The notes: generated by a model from the letters alone, not told the origin. A DNA stretch of 64,000 nucleotides from Tumebacillus flagellatus (GCF_000714935.1 NZ_JMIR01000017.1:26676-90675), one strand, 5' to 3'. Numbered from the stretch's first letter, positions 50,277 to 60,538 are shown. A program made the numbers and translations.

Positions 50277-51478
50277 GCGACTTTCCGCTGTTGGAGCGGG
50301 AGATGAACGGCAAACCGCTGATCTACCTCGACAACGCCGCCACCACGCAAAAACCGCTCGCCGTTCTGCAATCGATGGAGCAGTACTACCGCACGCACAA
50401 CGCCAACGTCCACCGAGGGGTGTACCAGATCGCCGCCGAAGCGACGGATCTGTACGAAGCGGCGCGGGGCAAGGCGGCCGCTTTCTTGCAGGCGAAGGGG
50501 GCGGAGAACATCGTGTTCACGCGAGGGACGACGGATGGCATCAACCTCGTCGCGCAAGGCTATCTCGCGTCAAGACTTCAACCGGGCGACCGGATTCTGC
50601 TGACGGTCGCGGAACACCACAGCAACCTCGTGCCGTGGCAGCGCGTGGCAAAACAGCGCGGGGCGGTGTTGCGATTTTTGCCGCTGCGACCGGACGGGAC
50701 GCTCGATCTCGACGTAGCCGCCCGCGAAATCACGCCGCGCACGAAGCTGATCGCCGTCGCGCACATTTCCAACGTCCTCGGCACGATTCACCCGATTCGC
50801 GCGCTCGCCGATCTCGCGCACGCCGCCGGAGCCGCCGTCGTCGTCGACGCCGCGCAATCGGTGCCGCACATGCCGGTCGACGTGCAAGCGTTGGATTGCG
50901 ACTTCCTCGCGTTCTCCGGTCACAAAGCGTACGGCCCCACCGGCATCGGCATCCTCTATGGAAAAAAGGACCTGCTCGCTCAAACCGAGCCCGTCCAATA
51001 CGGCGGCGAGATGATCGACTCAGTTGAGTTGTACGATTCCACTTGGAAGCCCGCCCCGTGGAAATTCGAAGCGGGCACCCCGCCGATCGCCGAAGCGGTC
51101 GGTTTGGGCGCGGCGCTCGATTTTCTCACCGAGCTCGGCATGGACACCGTGCACGAGCGCGTGCAGGACGTCACCCGCTACGCGTATGAAAAACTGACCC
51201 AACTCGCAGGCGTCACCCTCTACGGCCCGGGCCTGAACCAAACGCGGGGCGGCTTGATTTCCTTCAACGTCGGCAGCGTCCACCCGCACGATGTGGCGAC
51301 GGTGCTCGACGCCTGCGGTGTCGCGGTGCGCGCCGGGCACCATTGTACGCAACCGCTGATGCGCTGGCTTGGCGTGCACGCCACCGTGCGGGCGAGTTTC
51401 GGCGTGTACAACACCCGCGATGACGTGGACGTTTTGGTGCAGGGCATTCAGCGCGTGCAGGAGGTGTTTTTGCCATGA
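50273..51478 (+). CDS. sufS: Cysteine desulfurase SufS
   Basis: 401 residues, PLP-dependent group II desulfurase. YLDNAATTQKP at the N-terminus, HHSNLVPWQ, the PLP lysine in FSGHKAYGPTGIG and the active-site Cys in RAGHHCTQPLM are all present. It removes sulfur from cysteine and passes it to SufU. The 4-nt overlap with sufD sets the start at 50273. Confidence 0.96.
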   Translation: MSDFPLLEREMNGKPLIYLDNAATTQKPLAVLQSMEQYYRTHNANVHRGVYQIAAEATDLYEAARGKAAAFLQAKGAENIVFTRGTTDGINLVAQGYLASRLQPGDRILLTVAEHHSNLVPWQRVAKQRGAVLRFLPLRPDGTLDLDVAAREITPRTKLIAVAHISNVLGTIHPIRALADLAHAAGAAVVVDAAQSVPHMPVDVQALDCDFLAFSGHKAYGPTGIGILYGKKDLLAQTEPVQYGGEMIDSVELYDSTWKPAPWKFEAGTPPIAEAVGLGAALDFLTELGMDTVHERVQDVTRYAYEKLTQLAGVTLYGPGLNQTRGGLISFNVGSVHPHDVATVLDACGVAVRAGHHCTQPLMRWLGVHATVRASFGVYNTRDDVDVLVQGIQRVQEVFLP

Positions 51479-51920
51479 CGCCGAACCTTTCCGACCTCTA
51501 CCGCCAAGTCATCCTCGATCATTCGCAACACCCGCGCAACTTCGGCTCATTGGACGGCGCGGTCGCCGTCGCGCTGAAAAATCCCGCCTGCGGCGACGAA
51601 GTCACGCTGTTTCTCGACGTGGCGGACGGTGTGATTCAACGGGCGGCGTTTGAGGGCCACGGCTGCTCAATTTCGATGGCGTCGGCGTCGATGCTGACCG
51701 AATTGATCCTTAGACGGCCGCTGGAGGAAGCCCTGCATCTCAACCGCGAATTCCGCCGTCTCTTGCAGACGGGGCAGGCGGATGACCCCGACGCGCTCGG
51801 CGATTTGGAAGTGCTTGTCGGAGTCAAGCAGTTTCCGGCGCGCATCAAGTGTGCGCTGCTCTCGTGGAACGCGCTGGAGCAAGCCATCGAAGGGATTGAC
51901 GGAACAGGAGGGAACCCCCC

Positions 51921-51924
<4 letters not shown>
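51475..51924 (+). CDS. sufU: SufU sulfur-transfer protein
   Basis: 149 residues with zinc/sulfur ligands in NPACGDEV (Cys), [13 protein letters not shown] (Cys) and [10 protein letters not shown] (Cys), the SufU arrangement with the insertion between the second and third Cys that distinguishes it from IscU. It accepts persulfide from SufS. It overlaps both neighbours by 4 nt. Confidence 0.95.
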
Positions 51925-53348
<1,424 letters not shown>

Positions 53349-53351
53349 CGT

Positions 53352-53397
53352 AAAAAGGCCCTTGCCGCGCACAACAGCGGAGAGGGTCTTTTTTTAC
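53352..53397 (+). terminator. Terminator of the suf operon
   Basis: AAGGCCCTTGCCGC and GCGGAGAGGGTCTT (about 53355-53390) form an imperfect stem followed by T residues. Confidence 0.85.
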
Positions 53398-53478
53398 AAT
53401 TATTTTACCTATCCTTCCATCTATGAGTAAATTCCGTGCTATGATAGATTTATTCCAAATATTCAGGAGGATGATAAT

Positions 53479-54216
53479 ATGTTCGGTAAACTGAAATCTC
53501 TGACTGCGGCTGCCCTGATGGCAGGTGCTTTGGCAGTTTCCGGCGTTTCCGCATCGTCGGCGAACGCAACCGATTTCCTGCAAGGCAACCAAGACGTGAC
53601 CGGTGTGCTGGCGAAAGGCGCTACGGTCAGCTATCTGTACAACCCGTACCAAAACGGCTACTTCACCACCTATGTATCCTGCTCGACCTGCTCGTACAAA
53701 GTCGTCGATCAGGACGGCAACCAGGCGTTCCAAAACTTCCGCACCGAATCGCCGGACACCTGGTGGGGCCGCAGCGACACGAACTATTACATCCAAGTGA
53801 CGAACAACAGCAACACGTCCGACGCGAACTACCGCGTCTGGGTCAGCGACTCGATTCCGGACACCCGTGAAAACGACAACGATCCGTACTGGGCAACTCC
53901 GATTCAAGAGTGGAATCCGCTCTCTTCCTATATGGCGTACCCGAGCGACGTGGACTACTACGGCTACAAACCGACGAATACCCTCCGCCAAACGGTCACC
54001 TTGAACCGCGAACCGGGCGGCGGTTCGCTGTACTACCTGTACGTGTATGATTCCAAGCACAACCTGATCGCGTCCAGCGAAGACATCTCCGACGAGACCA
54101 CCACGCTGGACTTCAATGCGACGGGGGGCCAGTGGTACTTCATCGAAGTTTCCAGCGATGATCTGGACTACAACCCGTACACCATTCAAGTGAATCGCTA
54201 CCAAGACCTCGACTAA
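53479..54216 (+). CDS. Secreted Tyr/Asn-rich protein, PPC-like domain
   Basis: 245 residues. A signal peptide (about 1-31, cut after ANA) is followed by two beta-rich halves. The second (SDVDYYGYKPTNTLRQTVTL ... LYYLYVYDSKHNLIASSED) resembles a bacterial pre-peptidase C-terminal (PPC) fold, and the first (VSYLYNPYQNGYFTTYVSC) may be a diverged copy. Two cysteines in CSTC could form a disulfide. CAGGAGGATGATAAT gives a strong site before ATG 53479. No enzyme motif; probably a surface or exported structural protein. Confidence 0.75.
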   Translation: MFGKLKSLTAAALMAGALAVSGVSASSANATDFLQGNQDVTGVLAKGATVSYLYNPYQNGYFTTYVSCSTCSYKVVDQDGNQAFQNFRTESPDTWWGRSDTNYYIQVTNNSNTSDANYRVWVSDSIPDTRENDNDPYWATPIQEWNPLSSYMAYPSDVDYYGYKPTNTLRQTVTLNREPGGGSLYYLYVYDSKHNLIASSEDISDETTTLDFNATGGQWYFIEVSSDDLDYNPYTIQVNRYQDLD

Positions 54217-54277
54217 ACCAGTCCCATTTTCTCTTGTCGAGATTTGTCTCCTCTGCCATACTGAAGGAGAGAAGTAG

Positions 54278-55021
54278 ATGAGGGGAAGTGGAGTTGTGGT
54301 TTGGGAGACTTTTTTCAAAGGGGTACGACGAGAGGAACGCCGCCTGTTATCGGGGCAAGGGACGTTGGGTCATCTGCTGATTCACTACTTTGAGCAGACG
54401 ATTGCGCGCCGTTATGCGGTCACCAGCGGGTATATTTTTTCCGTGGACGGCACGCATATGGACCGGGACAGCGATCTGATCCTCTTCAACCGACTGCACA
54501 CGCCCAAGATGCGCAGCGGAGTCGTGCCGCTGATTCCGGCTGAGACAACCGGAGCAGTCATCCAGACGGTCGAATGCTTGACGGAGAGCCTCTTGATCGA
54601 AGAGGCGCAACACCTTCAGGACGTGCGAGCTCTGCCGAAACTGACGCCCAAGGGGTACACCAGCGGCATTCAACTGGTCACCGAGCATCCGTACACGATG
54701 GGCTTGATCGTCTGTGCCGCCAGCGAACTGTCGCTGACGGAGATTCGCGACATCCTCGCCAAGCAGCAAGCGAACACTCCGTTGACGGAACGGGTCTCCG
54801 CGGTGTTCGTGCTGGGACAAGGCTTGGTGCTCTATGACGACCCGGCGACACAGGAAGCGCGGTACTTTCCGACGGAGAGCAGCCGCTTGACCGTCGTGGA
54901 GCGCGGAGAAGACACGTTGGCCTTCTTGATGCTCTATGTCAGTTCGTATCTGAATTCCATCGAGTTCATCCCGCCGAACTTTCTCAAGCTGTTGACCACT
55001 GAACACATCCCGGCGGAATAG
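54278..55021 (+). CDS. Hypothetical protein, distant DUF6602-like
   Basis: 247 residues, soluble. ETFFKGVRREERRLLSGQGTLGHLL, RRYAVTSGYIFSVDG and MDRDSDLILFNR with VVPLIPAETTGAVIQ recall DUF6602 proteins, which have a PD-(D/E)XK-like fold. The expected E-x-K of that fold reads VIQTVE here, so nuclease activity is doubtful. AAGGAGAGAAGTAG precedes ATG 54278. Single gene between the secreted protein and a terminator. Confidence 0.6.
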   Translation: MRGSGVVVWETFFKGVRREERRLLSGQGTLGHLLIHYFEQTIARRYAVTSGYIFSVDGTHMDRDSDLILFNRLHTPKMRSGVVPLIPAETTGAVIQTVECLTESLLIEEAQHLQDVRALPKLTPKGYTSGIQLVTEHPYTMGLIVCAASELSLTEIRDILAKQQANTPLTERVSAVFVLGQGLVLYDDPATQEARYFPTESSRLTVVERGEDTLAFLMLYVSSYLNSIEFIPPNFLKLLTTEHIPAE

Positions 55022-55065
55022 GCAAGTCAGTCCGGAAAACATAACTTTCGCCCTTGGTGCAAGAA

Positions 55066-55113
55066 ATGACCCCGCAGACGCGCTTTCCTCGCGTTTGCGG
55101 GGTCGCTTGTTTT
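55066..55113 (+). terminator. Rho-independent terminator
   Basis: GACCCCGCAGACGCG (55068-55082) pairs with CGCGTTTGCGGGGTC (55090-55104), followed by GCTTGTTTT. Confidence 0.85.
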
Positions 55114-55245
55114 CAAGTCCAAGTTGAGCGAGTGCAACCGATGCAGTAGTATAGAGACATCAACGACGCACTCACGTATACAGCAACGTTCGTATGACGA
55201 TACTAAGCAACAGACGCACCAGTGAACGCATACCTTACAGTTGAT

Positions 55246-55423
55246 TCCTGCGGTGTTCGTTAGGGTTCTACGTGTTTTGAACCTTGAGTGTTTCGAGGGA
55301 GACAGAACTCACGGCTGGATGACATGCCCACCTCCTTATAGGACGAATGGGAAGTCAGAATCTGTGACGGGTCACCCACCTGCTGATGGCAGGTTCGGAA
55401 ACACAGAGCTCGACGGCACAGGC
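55246..55423 (+). ncRNA. ssrS: 6S RNA
   Basis: No protein fits 55114-55541, but 55246-55423 has the layout of Firmicute 6S RNA: a closing stem (CCTGCGGTGTTCG with CGACGGCACAGG, two mismatches), the internal stretch GTTTTGAACCTTGAGTGTTT, a central region with CCCACCTCC and GGACGAATGGG, and returning strand segments. This RNA mimics an open promoter and sequesters sigma-A RNA polymerase in stationary phase. A terminator follows at 55455. Ends are approximate; assignment is by structure and motif. Confidence 0.75.
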
Positions 55424-55454
55424 GGGATACATATTTGGAATTCAAGAACCGTAT

Positions 55455-55489
55455 GACGGCTTGCAGAATCTGCAAGCCGTCATTTTTTA
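55455..55489 (+). terminator. Rho-independent terminator after 6S RNA
   Basis: GACGGCTTGCAG (55455-55466) pairs with CTGCAAGCCGTC (55470-55481) with a 3-nt loop, followed by ATTTTTT. Confidence 0.9.
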
Positions 55490-55541
55490 TAATCAGGGCA
55501 CAGTAGTACCAAGAGCCTACATAGGGAGGGTGAATCACGCC

Positions 55542-56555
55542 ATGTCAAAACAACTTCATGAGATCAAACTGTCCGTGTTGGACCTTTCGCCGGTCACCGA
55601 AGGGAGCACCCCTGCCGAATCGCTGCGCAACTCCTTGGAACTCGCGCAACACGCCGAGAAGTGGGGCTTCAACCGGTACTGGTTGGCGGAACACCATAAC
55701 ATGACCGGGATCGCGTCGTCCGCGACCTCCGTCGTGATCGGATACATTGCAGGCGGCACCAAGACGATCCGCGTCGGGTCGGGCGGAATCATGCTGCCCA
55801 ACCACGCGCCGCTCGTGATCGCCGAGCAGTTCGGGACGCTCGAATCGCTGTATCCGGGGCGCATCGATTTGGGCCTCGGCCGCGCGCCGGGCTCCGACCA
55901 AGCGGCGATGCGCGCGCTGCGCCGCGGCTTGACGAGCAACGGCGAAGACTTCCCGGAGCTCGTCCAAGAATTGCGGGATTATCTGAAACCGCCCGTGGAA
56001 CCGCAGCGGATGCCCGTTCGCGCCACGCCGGGCGAGGGCTTGGACATCCCGATCTACATCTTGGGCTCCAGCGACTACGGCGCGATGATGGCGGCGCTGC
56101 TCGGCTTGCCGTACGCGTTTGCCAGCCACTTCTCGCCGGAATTCACGCTCTCGGCGCTGGAGATCTACCGCAAAAACTTCCGCCCGTCCGACATGCTCGA
56201 CAAGCCGTACGCGATGGTGGGCGTCAACGTCTGCGCCGCCGATACGGACGAAGAAGCAGAATTCCTCGCGACGTCGATGCAACAGCAGTTTCTCTACCTG
56301 TTGCGCGGACGCCCCGGCAAACTGCAACCGCCGATCGCGCGCATCGAGGACGTCGCGTCCGACTACGAATTGCTCGCGCTCAAACAGCGCATCGGTTCGT
56401 CGATCGTCGGCAGCAAGGAAACCGTCCGGAAACGCCTGCAACAGTTCCTCGACGACACCCAAGCGGACGAGATGATCGTCAACGGTCAGATCTTCGACCA
56501 CCAGAAGCGTTTGCGTTCTTATGAAATCGTCTCTGAGTTTATCGGGGATCGATAA
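55542..56555 (+). CDS. Luciferase-like flavin-dependent monooxygenase (LLM class)
   Basis: 337 residues, TIM-barrel LLM family: [45 protein letters not shown] at the N-terminus, [42 protein letters not shown] in the middle. This matches the YceB/alkanal monooxygenase-like group using reduced FMN. Substrate unknown. ATG 55542 follows AGGGAGGGTGAATCACGCC; the frame is open further upstream only through the 6S RNA and is not coding there. Confidence 0.9.
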   Translation: MSKQLHEIKLSVLDLSPVTEGSTPAESLRNSLELAQHAEKWGFNRYWLAEHHNMTGIASSATSVVIGYIAGGTKTIRVGSGGIMLPNHAPLVIAEQFGTLESLYPGRIDLGLGRAPGSDQAAMRALRRGLTSNGEDFPELVQELRDYLKPPVEPQRMPVRATPGEGLDIPIYILGSSDYGAMMAALLGLPYAFASHFSPEFTLSALEIYRKNFRPSDMLDKPYAMVGVNVCAADTDEEAEFLATSMQQQFLYLLRGRPGKLQPPIARIEDVASDYELLALKQRIGSSIVGSKETVRKRLQQFLDDTQADEMIVNGQIFDHQKRLRSYEIVSEFIGDR

Positions 56556-56678
56556 GATGTGGCAATAGCGTCGGAGTTGAGTTCAATCCGGCGCTTTTTT
56601 TTTGCAAGACTTTTGTAAGAATTGAGCAAGGGTTCTAGTAGCGGGCTCGGATATACTGGGAGAAAGGAGGTCACGAAG

Positions 56679-57362
56679 ATGAATGAGCAAGAACGTATGA
56701 CGCGGCGTCGTTTTTTGAAAGCGTGTGGGCTTGGGCTTGCGGGTCTCTCGCTGTCGGGGTATATGACGTATCTTTTCGGAGGCACCAGCGTTAAGGATGT
56801 CTTGAAATCGACGCTCGGCGGCACAGGGGCGGACGGATTTCGAGCGTTGGAGAATTTTCGGATCAATTCAGTGGAGCCGACTCCCAACGTGCAGCTCGCC
56901 GATTATCGGCTGACGGTGGACGGGTTGGTCGCGAATCCTGTTACGTGGTCATTTGCAGAGTTGAAACACGCTTTGACGGAAGTGGAGCAGGTCTCCGATT
57001 TCCATTGCGTCGAGGGGTGGGGGATCAAAAACGTGCGCTGGACGGGTGTGAAGATGCGCGAGTTGATTCAGCAGGTGCGCCCGATGCAAACGGCGACCCA
57101 TGTGACGTTTTACTCGTTGGGCGGCGTGTACACGGAAAGTTTGTCCTTGGCAGAGGCTATGGAAGAAGAAACGTTGCTCGCGTACGGCATCTACGGAAAG
57201 GACCTTCCCGCTCCGCAAGGGTATCCGTTACGCGCAATCATCCCGCGCATGTTCGGGTACAAAGGCGCGAAGTGGGTCTACCGCATCGAGTTTACCGATC
57301 ATCAGCATCTCGGCTATTGGGAGCGATACGGCTATAACGTGGACGGGGTGACGGCGCGATGA
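56679..57362 (+). CDS. Tat-exported molybdopterin oxidoreductase (sulfite oxidase/MsrP-like)
   Basis: 227 residues. The Tat signal TRRRFLKACGLGLAGLSLSGY precedes an oxidoreductase molybdopterin domain with the Mo-ligand Cys in SDFHCVEGWGIKNVRWTGVKMREL and LRAIIPRMFGYKGAKWVYRIEF. It is much shorter than dimeric sulfite oxidases and close to MsrP/YedY in size, acting outside the membrane. GAAAGGAGGTCACGAAG precedes ATG 56679. The 4-nt overlap with a cytochrome b gene indicates an electron-transfer pair. Confidence 0.88.
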   Translation: MNEQERMTRRRFLKACGLGLAGLSLSGYMTYLFGGTSVKDVLKSTLGGTGADGFRALENFRINSVEPTPNVQLADYRLTVDGLVANPVTWSFAELKHALTEVEQVSDFHCVEGWGIKNVRWTGVKMRELIQQVRPMQTATHVTFYSLGGVYTESLSLAEAMEEETLLAYGIYGKDLPAPQGYPLRAIIPRMFGYKGAKWVYRIEFTDHQHLGYWERYGYNVDGVTAR

Positions 57363-57970
57363 AGTGGGTACAGCGGTTTAACGGGCCGGAACGCTTCTTG
57401 CATGCGGTGGTGGCCTTGTTGTTTCTCGTGCTGTGGAGCACGGGGTTGTGTCTGCATGTCGAATGGCTCCGTGAATCCCTTGGCGCGTGGAGGTTCGCCG
57501 TGCGGACGGTGCATGATTGGACGGGCTTGCTGTTGATGATCGTCCCGTGGTCGCTGGTATGGGTGTGGCGGCAACAACTGGCCGCTTTTTTCCGCGAGAT
57601 GACGCATTGGAGGAGCATGGAGGTGGACTTCCTTGCAGGGCGCACCAAGCGAGCTTACAAGTTCAACGGCGGGCAGAAGTTGAATTTTTTGGTGGCGATT
57701 TTGTTGTTGACCGGCATGGCGTGTACGGGGTTTCTCGTCTGGAAAAGCCAATGGATCTCCCTTCAGACGCGGGAGTTTTTGTATAATTGGCATAAATTGT
57801 TGTTCTATTTGTTGTCGGTGCAAGTGGTAGGACACGTGTTTTTGGCTGCGGTGTATAAGCCGACGCGACATGCTCTGCAGGGGATGATGCGCGGACGAGT
57901 GTTGAAAACGTGGGCCGAGGAGCATCATCCGCTTTGGAAGCCGGAAGAAGGAGAGGAAATAGGTGAGTGA
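57359..57970 (+). CDS. Membrane cytochrome b (cytochrome b561/FdnI-like)
   Basis: 203 residues with four hydrophobic segments carrying conserved His residues (PERFLHAVVALLFLVLW; RTVHDWTGLLLMIVPW; YNWHKLLFYLLSVQVVGHVFL), suited to two b hemes. It probably links the quinone pool to the molybdoenzyme, with which it overlaps by 4 nt, as MsrQ does for MsrP, although it belongs to a different membrane family. It overlaps the response regulator gene by 8 nt. Confidence 0.82.
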   Translation: MKWVQRFNGPERFLHAVVALLFLVLWSTGLCLHVEWLRESLGAWRFAVRTVHDWTGLLLMIVPWSLVWVWRQQLAAFFREMTHWRSMEVDFLAGRTKRAYKFNGGQKLNFLVAILLLTGMACTGFLVWKSQWISLQTREFLYNWHKLLFYLLSVQVVGHVFLAAVYKPTRHALQGMMRGRVLKTWAEEHHPLWKPEEGEEIGE

Positions 57971-58685
57971 CACCGTGCTGGTCGTAGAAGATGAAGCGAA
58001 CATTCGCGATGTGTGCCGTCGGTATCTGGAACGCGACGGGTATCGGGTGTTGTTGGCGGCAGACGGTGAAGAAGGTTGGGCGACGTTTGCGAAGCAAACC
58101 CCCGATTTGGTGGTGCTCGACCTCATGTTACCGCGCCTCGATGGATGGGAGCTTTGTGAGCGGATTCGTCAACAGTCGGATGTGCCGATCATTATGTTGA
58201 CCGCCCGCACGGAAGAGCGCGACCGGCTCATGGGATTGACGATCGGAGCGGACGACTACCTTGTCAAGCCGTTTTCGCCGCGTGAATTGGCGCTGCGTGT
58301 CGGCATCATCTTGCGCCGTGTCAAGAGAGGGGGCGCAGAAGGGGAGACGGCAGGCAAAGCGGAGACCGGGCTGTTGGAGTTTACGGGATTGACGATCGAC
58401 CCGCAGACGCGACGGATCTGGGTTCAAGGGGAGGCGGTCGAATTGACACTCAAGGAATTCGAGGTGCTGCACGTGATGGCGAAGCGTCCCGGACAGGTAT
58501 TTTCACGCATGCAATTGCTCGATCTGGTATGGGAATCGGAACACAGCGGAGATGCGAACGCGGTGACGGTGTTGGTAAGCCGCTTGCGGGAAAAAGTCGA
58601 GCCCAACCCGACAAATCCGCGTTACATCCATACGGTATGGGGCATCGGTTATCGGTTTGAGGTCCATGAGGAATCAGGCAGATGA
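57963..58685 (+). CDS. OmpR-family response regulator
   Basis: 240 residues: receiver domain with phosphoacceptor Asp53 (VVLDLMLPRLDGWELC), conserved Thr (IIMLTARTEERDR) and Lys (GADDYLVKPFSPREL), then a winged-helix DNA-binding domain (LTLKEFEVLHVMAKRPGQVFSR, AVTVLVSRLREKVE, IHTVWGIGYRF). It starts at GTG 57963 behind GAAGGAGAGGAAATAG. It belongs to the same transcription unit as the molybdoenzyme pair and the kinase. Confidence 0.93.
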   Translation: MSDTVLVVEDEANIRDVCRRYLERDGYRVLLAADGEEGWATFAKQTPDLVVLDLMLPRLDGWELCERIRQQSDVPIIMLTARTEERDRLMGLTIGADDYLVKPFSPRELALRVGIILRRVKRGGAEGETAGKAETGLLEFTGLTIDPQTRRIWVQGEAVELTLKEFEVLHVMAKRPGQVFSRMQLLDLVWESEHSGDANAVTVLVSRLREKVEPNPTNPRYIHTVWGIGYRFEVHEESGR

Positions 58686-59722
58686 AGATGAGAACCCAAT
58701 TGCTCATAATCAGCGTTGTCAGCCTCGGCTTGTTGGTCGGGGCTTTGTTGATCGGCTATCGGAAAATGATCTTGACGTTTGAACAAACGAGTTGGCTGAC
58801 CGGGTTTGCGCTTGCGGGTGGATTGTTGTCGCTTGCAGCGTATTGGCTGATGACGGCGCCGATTGTGCGGTCGATGAAAGCGTTGGTACAAGCGGCGGAG
58901 AAAGTGGGAGACCGCCGGTTTGAGGAGTTGAAAGTGCCGGTGCAAGGGCCGGCGGAAGTCCGTCGGTTGGCGGTCGCGCTGCAAGAGACGGGGAACCGCT
59001 TGCATCGGAGTTTTCAACAACTTCAAGAGGGGGAACGGGCACGTCGGGAGTTGGTGGCCAACGTGTCGCATGATCTAAGGACGCCGCTCTCATCCATTCA
59101 GTCGTTCGTGGAAGCGTTGCAAGACAACGTGGTGCAGGACCCGGAATCGGTGAGGCAGTACTTGGCGACCATTCATGCGGAGACGAAGCGCATGGGCGCG
59201 ATGATTGAGGATTTGTTTGAACTCTCCAAACTGGAGGCGCGTCAAGAGCAGTTTGTTCCCGTCTGGGCGCATCTGGAACAAGTGCTGGTGGAAGTGTTGG
59301 ACAGCCACGCCCTCTTGCTTCGAGAGAAGAAATTGCGAGTGGAGGTGCAGATGGAAACGGAGTTGCCCCAGCTTCGGATCATGCCGGAAAAAGTCTCGCG
59401 GGTGATCGGAAATCTGTTGCAAAACGCCGTGCGGCATACCAAGGAGGGCGGCGTTTTGCAAGTGGCGGTGCGACGCAAGACGGAGCAGGCAGTGGAAATT
59501 GCGTTGCGCGACCAAGGGGAAGGCGTGCCGATGGAAGAGCGCACGCGGATTTTTGAGCGCGGATATCGAACCGACAAATCGCGCAATCGGGAGTCCGGCG
59601 GGGCCGGACTTGGACTGGCGATTGCGCGGTCGTTGGTGGAACTGCACGGCGGGCAGATTGGAGTACGAGAGCGGGAGGATGGGGCGAAGGGCAGTGAGTT
59701 TTGGTTCACCCTGCCGATGTGA
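58682..59722 (+). CDS. Sensor histidine kinase (HisKA/HATPase)
   Basis: 346 residues: two membrane helices (about 7-26 and 40-62) with a very short outer loop, a HAMP-like segment, HisKA with His130 in ANVSHDLRTPLSSIQSF, and HATPase with NLLQNAVRHT, DQGEGVPMEERTRIFERGYR and GAGLGLAIAR. Nearly no outer sensor domain suggests membrane or redox sensing. Partner of the 57963 regulator (4-nt overlap). Confidence 0.92.
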   Translation: MKMRTQLLIISVVSLGLLVGALLIGYRKMILTFEQTSWLTGFALAGGLLSLAAYWLMTAPIVRSMKALVQAAEKVGDRRFEELKVPVQGPAEVRRLAVALQETGNRLHRSFQQLQEGERARRELVANVSHDLRTPLSSIQSFVEALQDNVVQDPESVRQYLATIHAETKRMGAMIEDLFELSKLEARQEQFVPVWAHLEQVLVEVLDSHALLLREKKLRVEVQMETELPQLRIMPEKVSRVIGNLLQNAVRHTKEGGVLQVAVRRKTEQAVEIALRDQGEGVPMEERTRIFERGYRTDKSRNRESGGAGLGLAIARSLVELHGGQIGVREREDGAKGSEFWFTLPM

Positions 59723-59766
59723 GGAACTGGAAATCCTTGTGCCTGTGAGGAGCAGGTGCTTGGCAA

Positions 59767-59808
59767 GGGCACGCCAACAGGAAAGCGACGTGCCTTTTCA
59801 TTTTTTTC
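59767..59808 (+). terminator. Rho-independent terminator
   Basis: GGCACG (59768-59773) pairs with CGTGCC (59789-59794), followed by TTTTCATTTTTTT. Confidence 0.7.
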
Positions 59809-59829
59809 TCCTGTAAACCGAACGGACGG

Positions 59830-59858
59830 TTGACGGTTTTGACTGACTGTTCTAAAAT
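59830..59858 (+). promoter_or_regulatory. Sigma-A promoter of fadR-etfBA
   Basis: TTGACG (59830-59835), 17-nt spacer, TAAAAT (59853-59858); transcription should start near 59865. A palindrome AACCG-N6-CGGTT (59816-59831) overlaps the -35 box and could bind a second regulator. Confidence 0.75.
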
Positions 59859-59869
59859 AGAATCATGGA

Positions 59870-60508
59870 ATGAATGGACACTCATTCATTGAGGTGAGAA
59901 CGATCGCACAGAAAAAAAACAATGAAAAGTACGAAGCGATCTTGAACGCCGCCGTCAAGGTGATCGGGCAAGCCGGTTACCACAACGCCCCGATCTCCAA
60001 GATCGCGCGGGAAGCCGGGGTCGCGGACGGTACTGTCTATCTCTACTTTAAGAATAAGGAAGACATCTTGATCTCCATCCTTCGCGAGACGATCGGCACC
60101 ATCGTCGACCGGCTCAGCGAGGAGTTGCAGGGGATGGAGGACCCGGTCGCTTGTTTGAAGCGGTTGGTCACCGTCTACTTTGAGACGCTGGGCACCAAGC
60201 CGGACCTCGCGATGTTTACTCAGGTGCATCTGCGCCAAAGCAACGCCGAGATGCGCAAACAGATCGGCGACATCATCAAGCCGTATTACACGATCATCGA
60301 CGAGGTGATCGCCAAGGGCATCGAGGCCGGCGTTTTCACCGAGCGGCTCGATGCGCGCATCACAAGACGCATGATCTTTGGTACAATGGATGAGACGATC
60401 ACCGCTTGGATTTTGACAGGCGCGAAATACGATCTGCTTTCCTTGATTCCGCAGGTGTGCGAGCTGATGATCGGCGGTCTCGCCGGTCAACCGGTCCGTC
60501 AAAAGTAA
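59870..60508 (+). CDS. fadR: TetR-family fatty acid regulator FadR
   Basis: 212 residues from the first in-frame ATG. The N-terminal domain (YEAILNAAVKVIGQAGYHNAPISKIAREAGVADGTVYLYFKNKEDILISILRE) is very close to B. subtilis FadR (YsiA), the acyl-CoA-responsive repressor of beta-oxidation. The following etfB and etfA are also in the B. subtilis fadR operon. The start is uncertain: ATG 59870 lies about 5 nt after the predicted transcription start and inside the operator, while GAGGTGAG (59891-59898) lies just ahead of an in-frame ATC (59903). GTG 59894 is another option. Confidence 0.88.
   Translation: MNGHSFIEVRTIAQKKNNEKYEAILNAAVKVIGQAGYHNAPISKIAREAGVADGTVYLYFKNKEDILISILRETIGTIVDRLSEELQGMEDPVACLKRLVTVYFETLGTKPDLAMFTQVHLRQSNAEMRKQIGDIIKPYYTIIDEVIAKGIEAGVFTERLDARITRRMIFGTMDETITAWILTGAKYDLLSLIPQVCELMIGGLAGQPVRQK
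59871..59888. promoter_or_regulatory. FadR-type operator
   Basis: TGAATGGACACTCATTCA matches the published B. subtilis FadR box (TGAATGA-N4-TCATTCA) except for one base in the left arm. It lies just after the predicted transcription start of the fadR-like gene, so binding would block transcription, lifted by long-chain acyl-CoA. Confidence 0.8.
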
Positions 60509-60538
60509 CGAACCCCACTCTGAAAGGAGTTTCCCACC

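Noticed and set aside
55386..55541. N-terminal extension of the luciferase-like monooxygenase
   Set aside because: The extension translates the 3' part of the 6S RNA and its terminator; a good ribosome binding site lies before ATG 55542.
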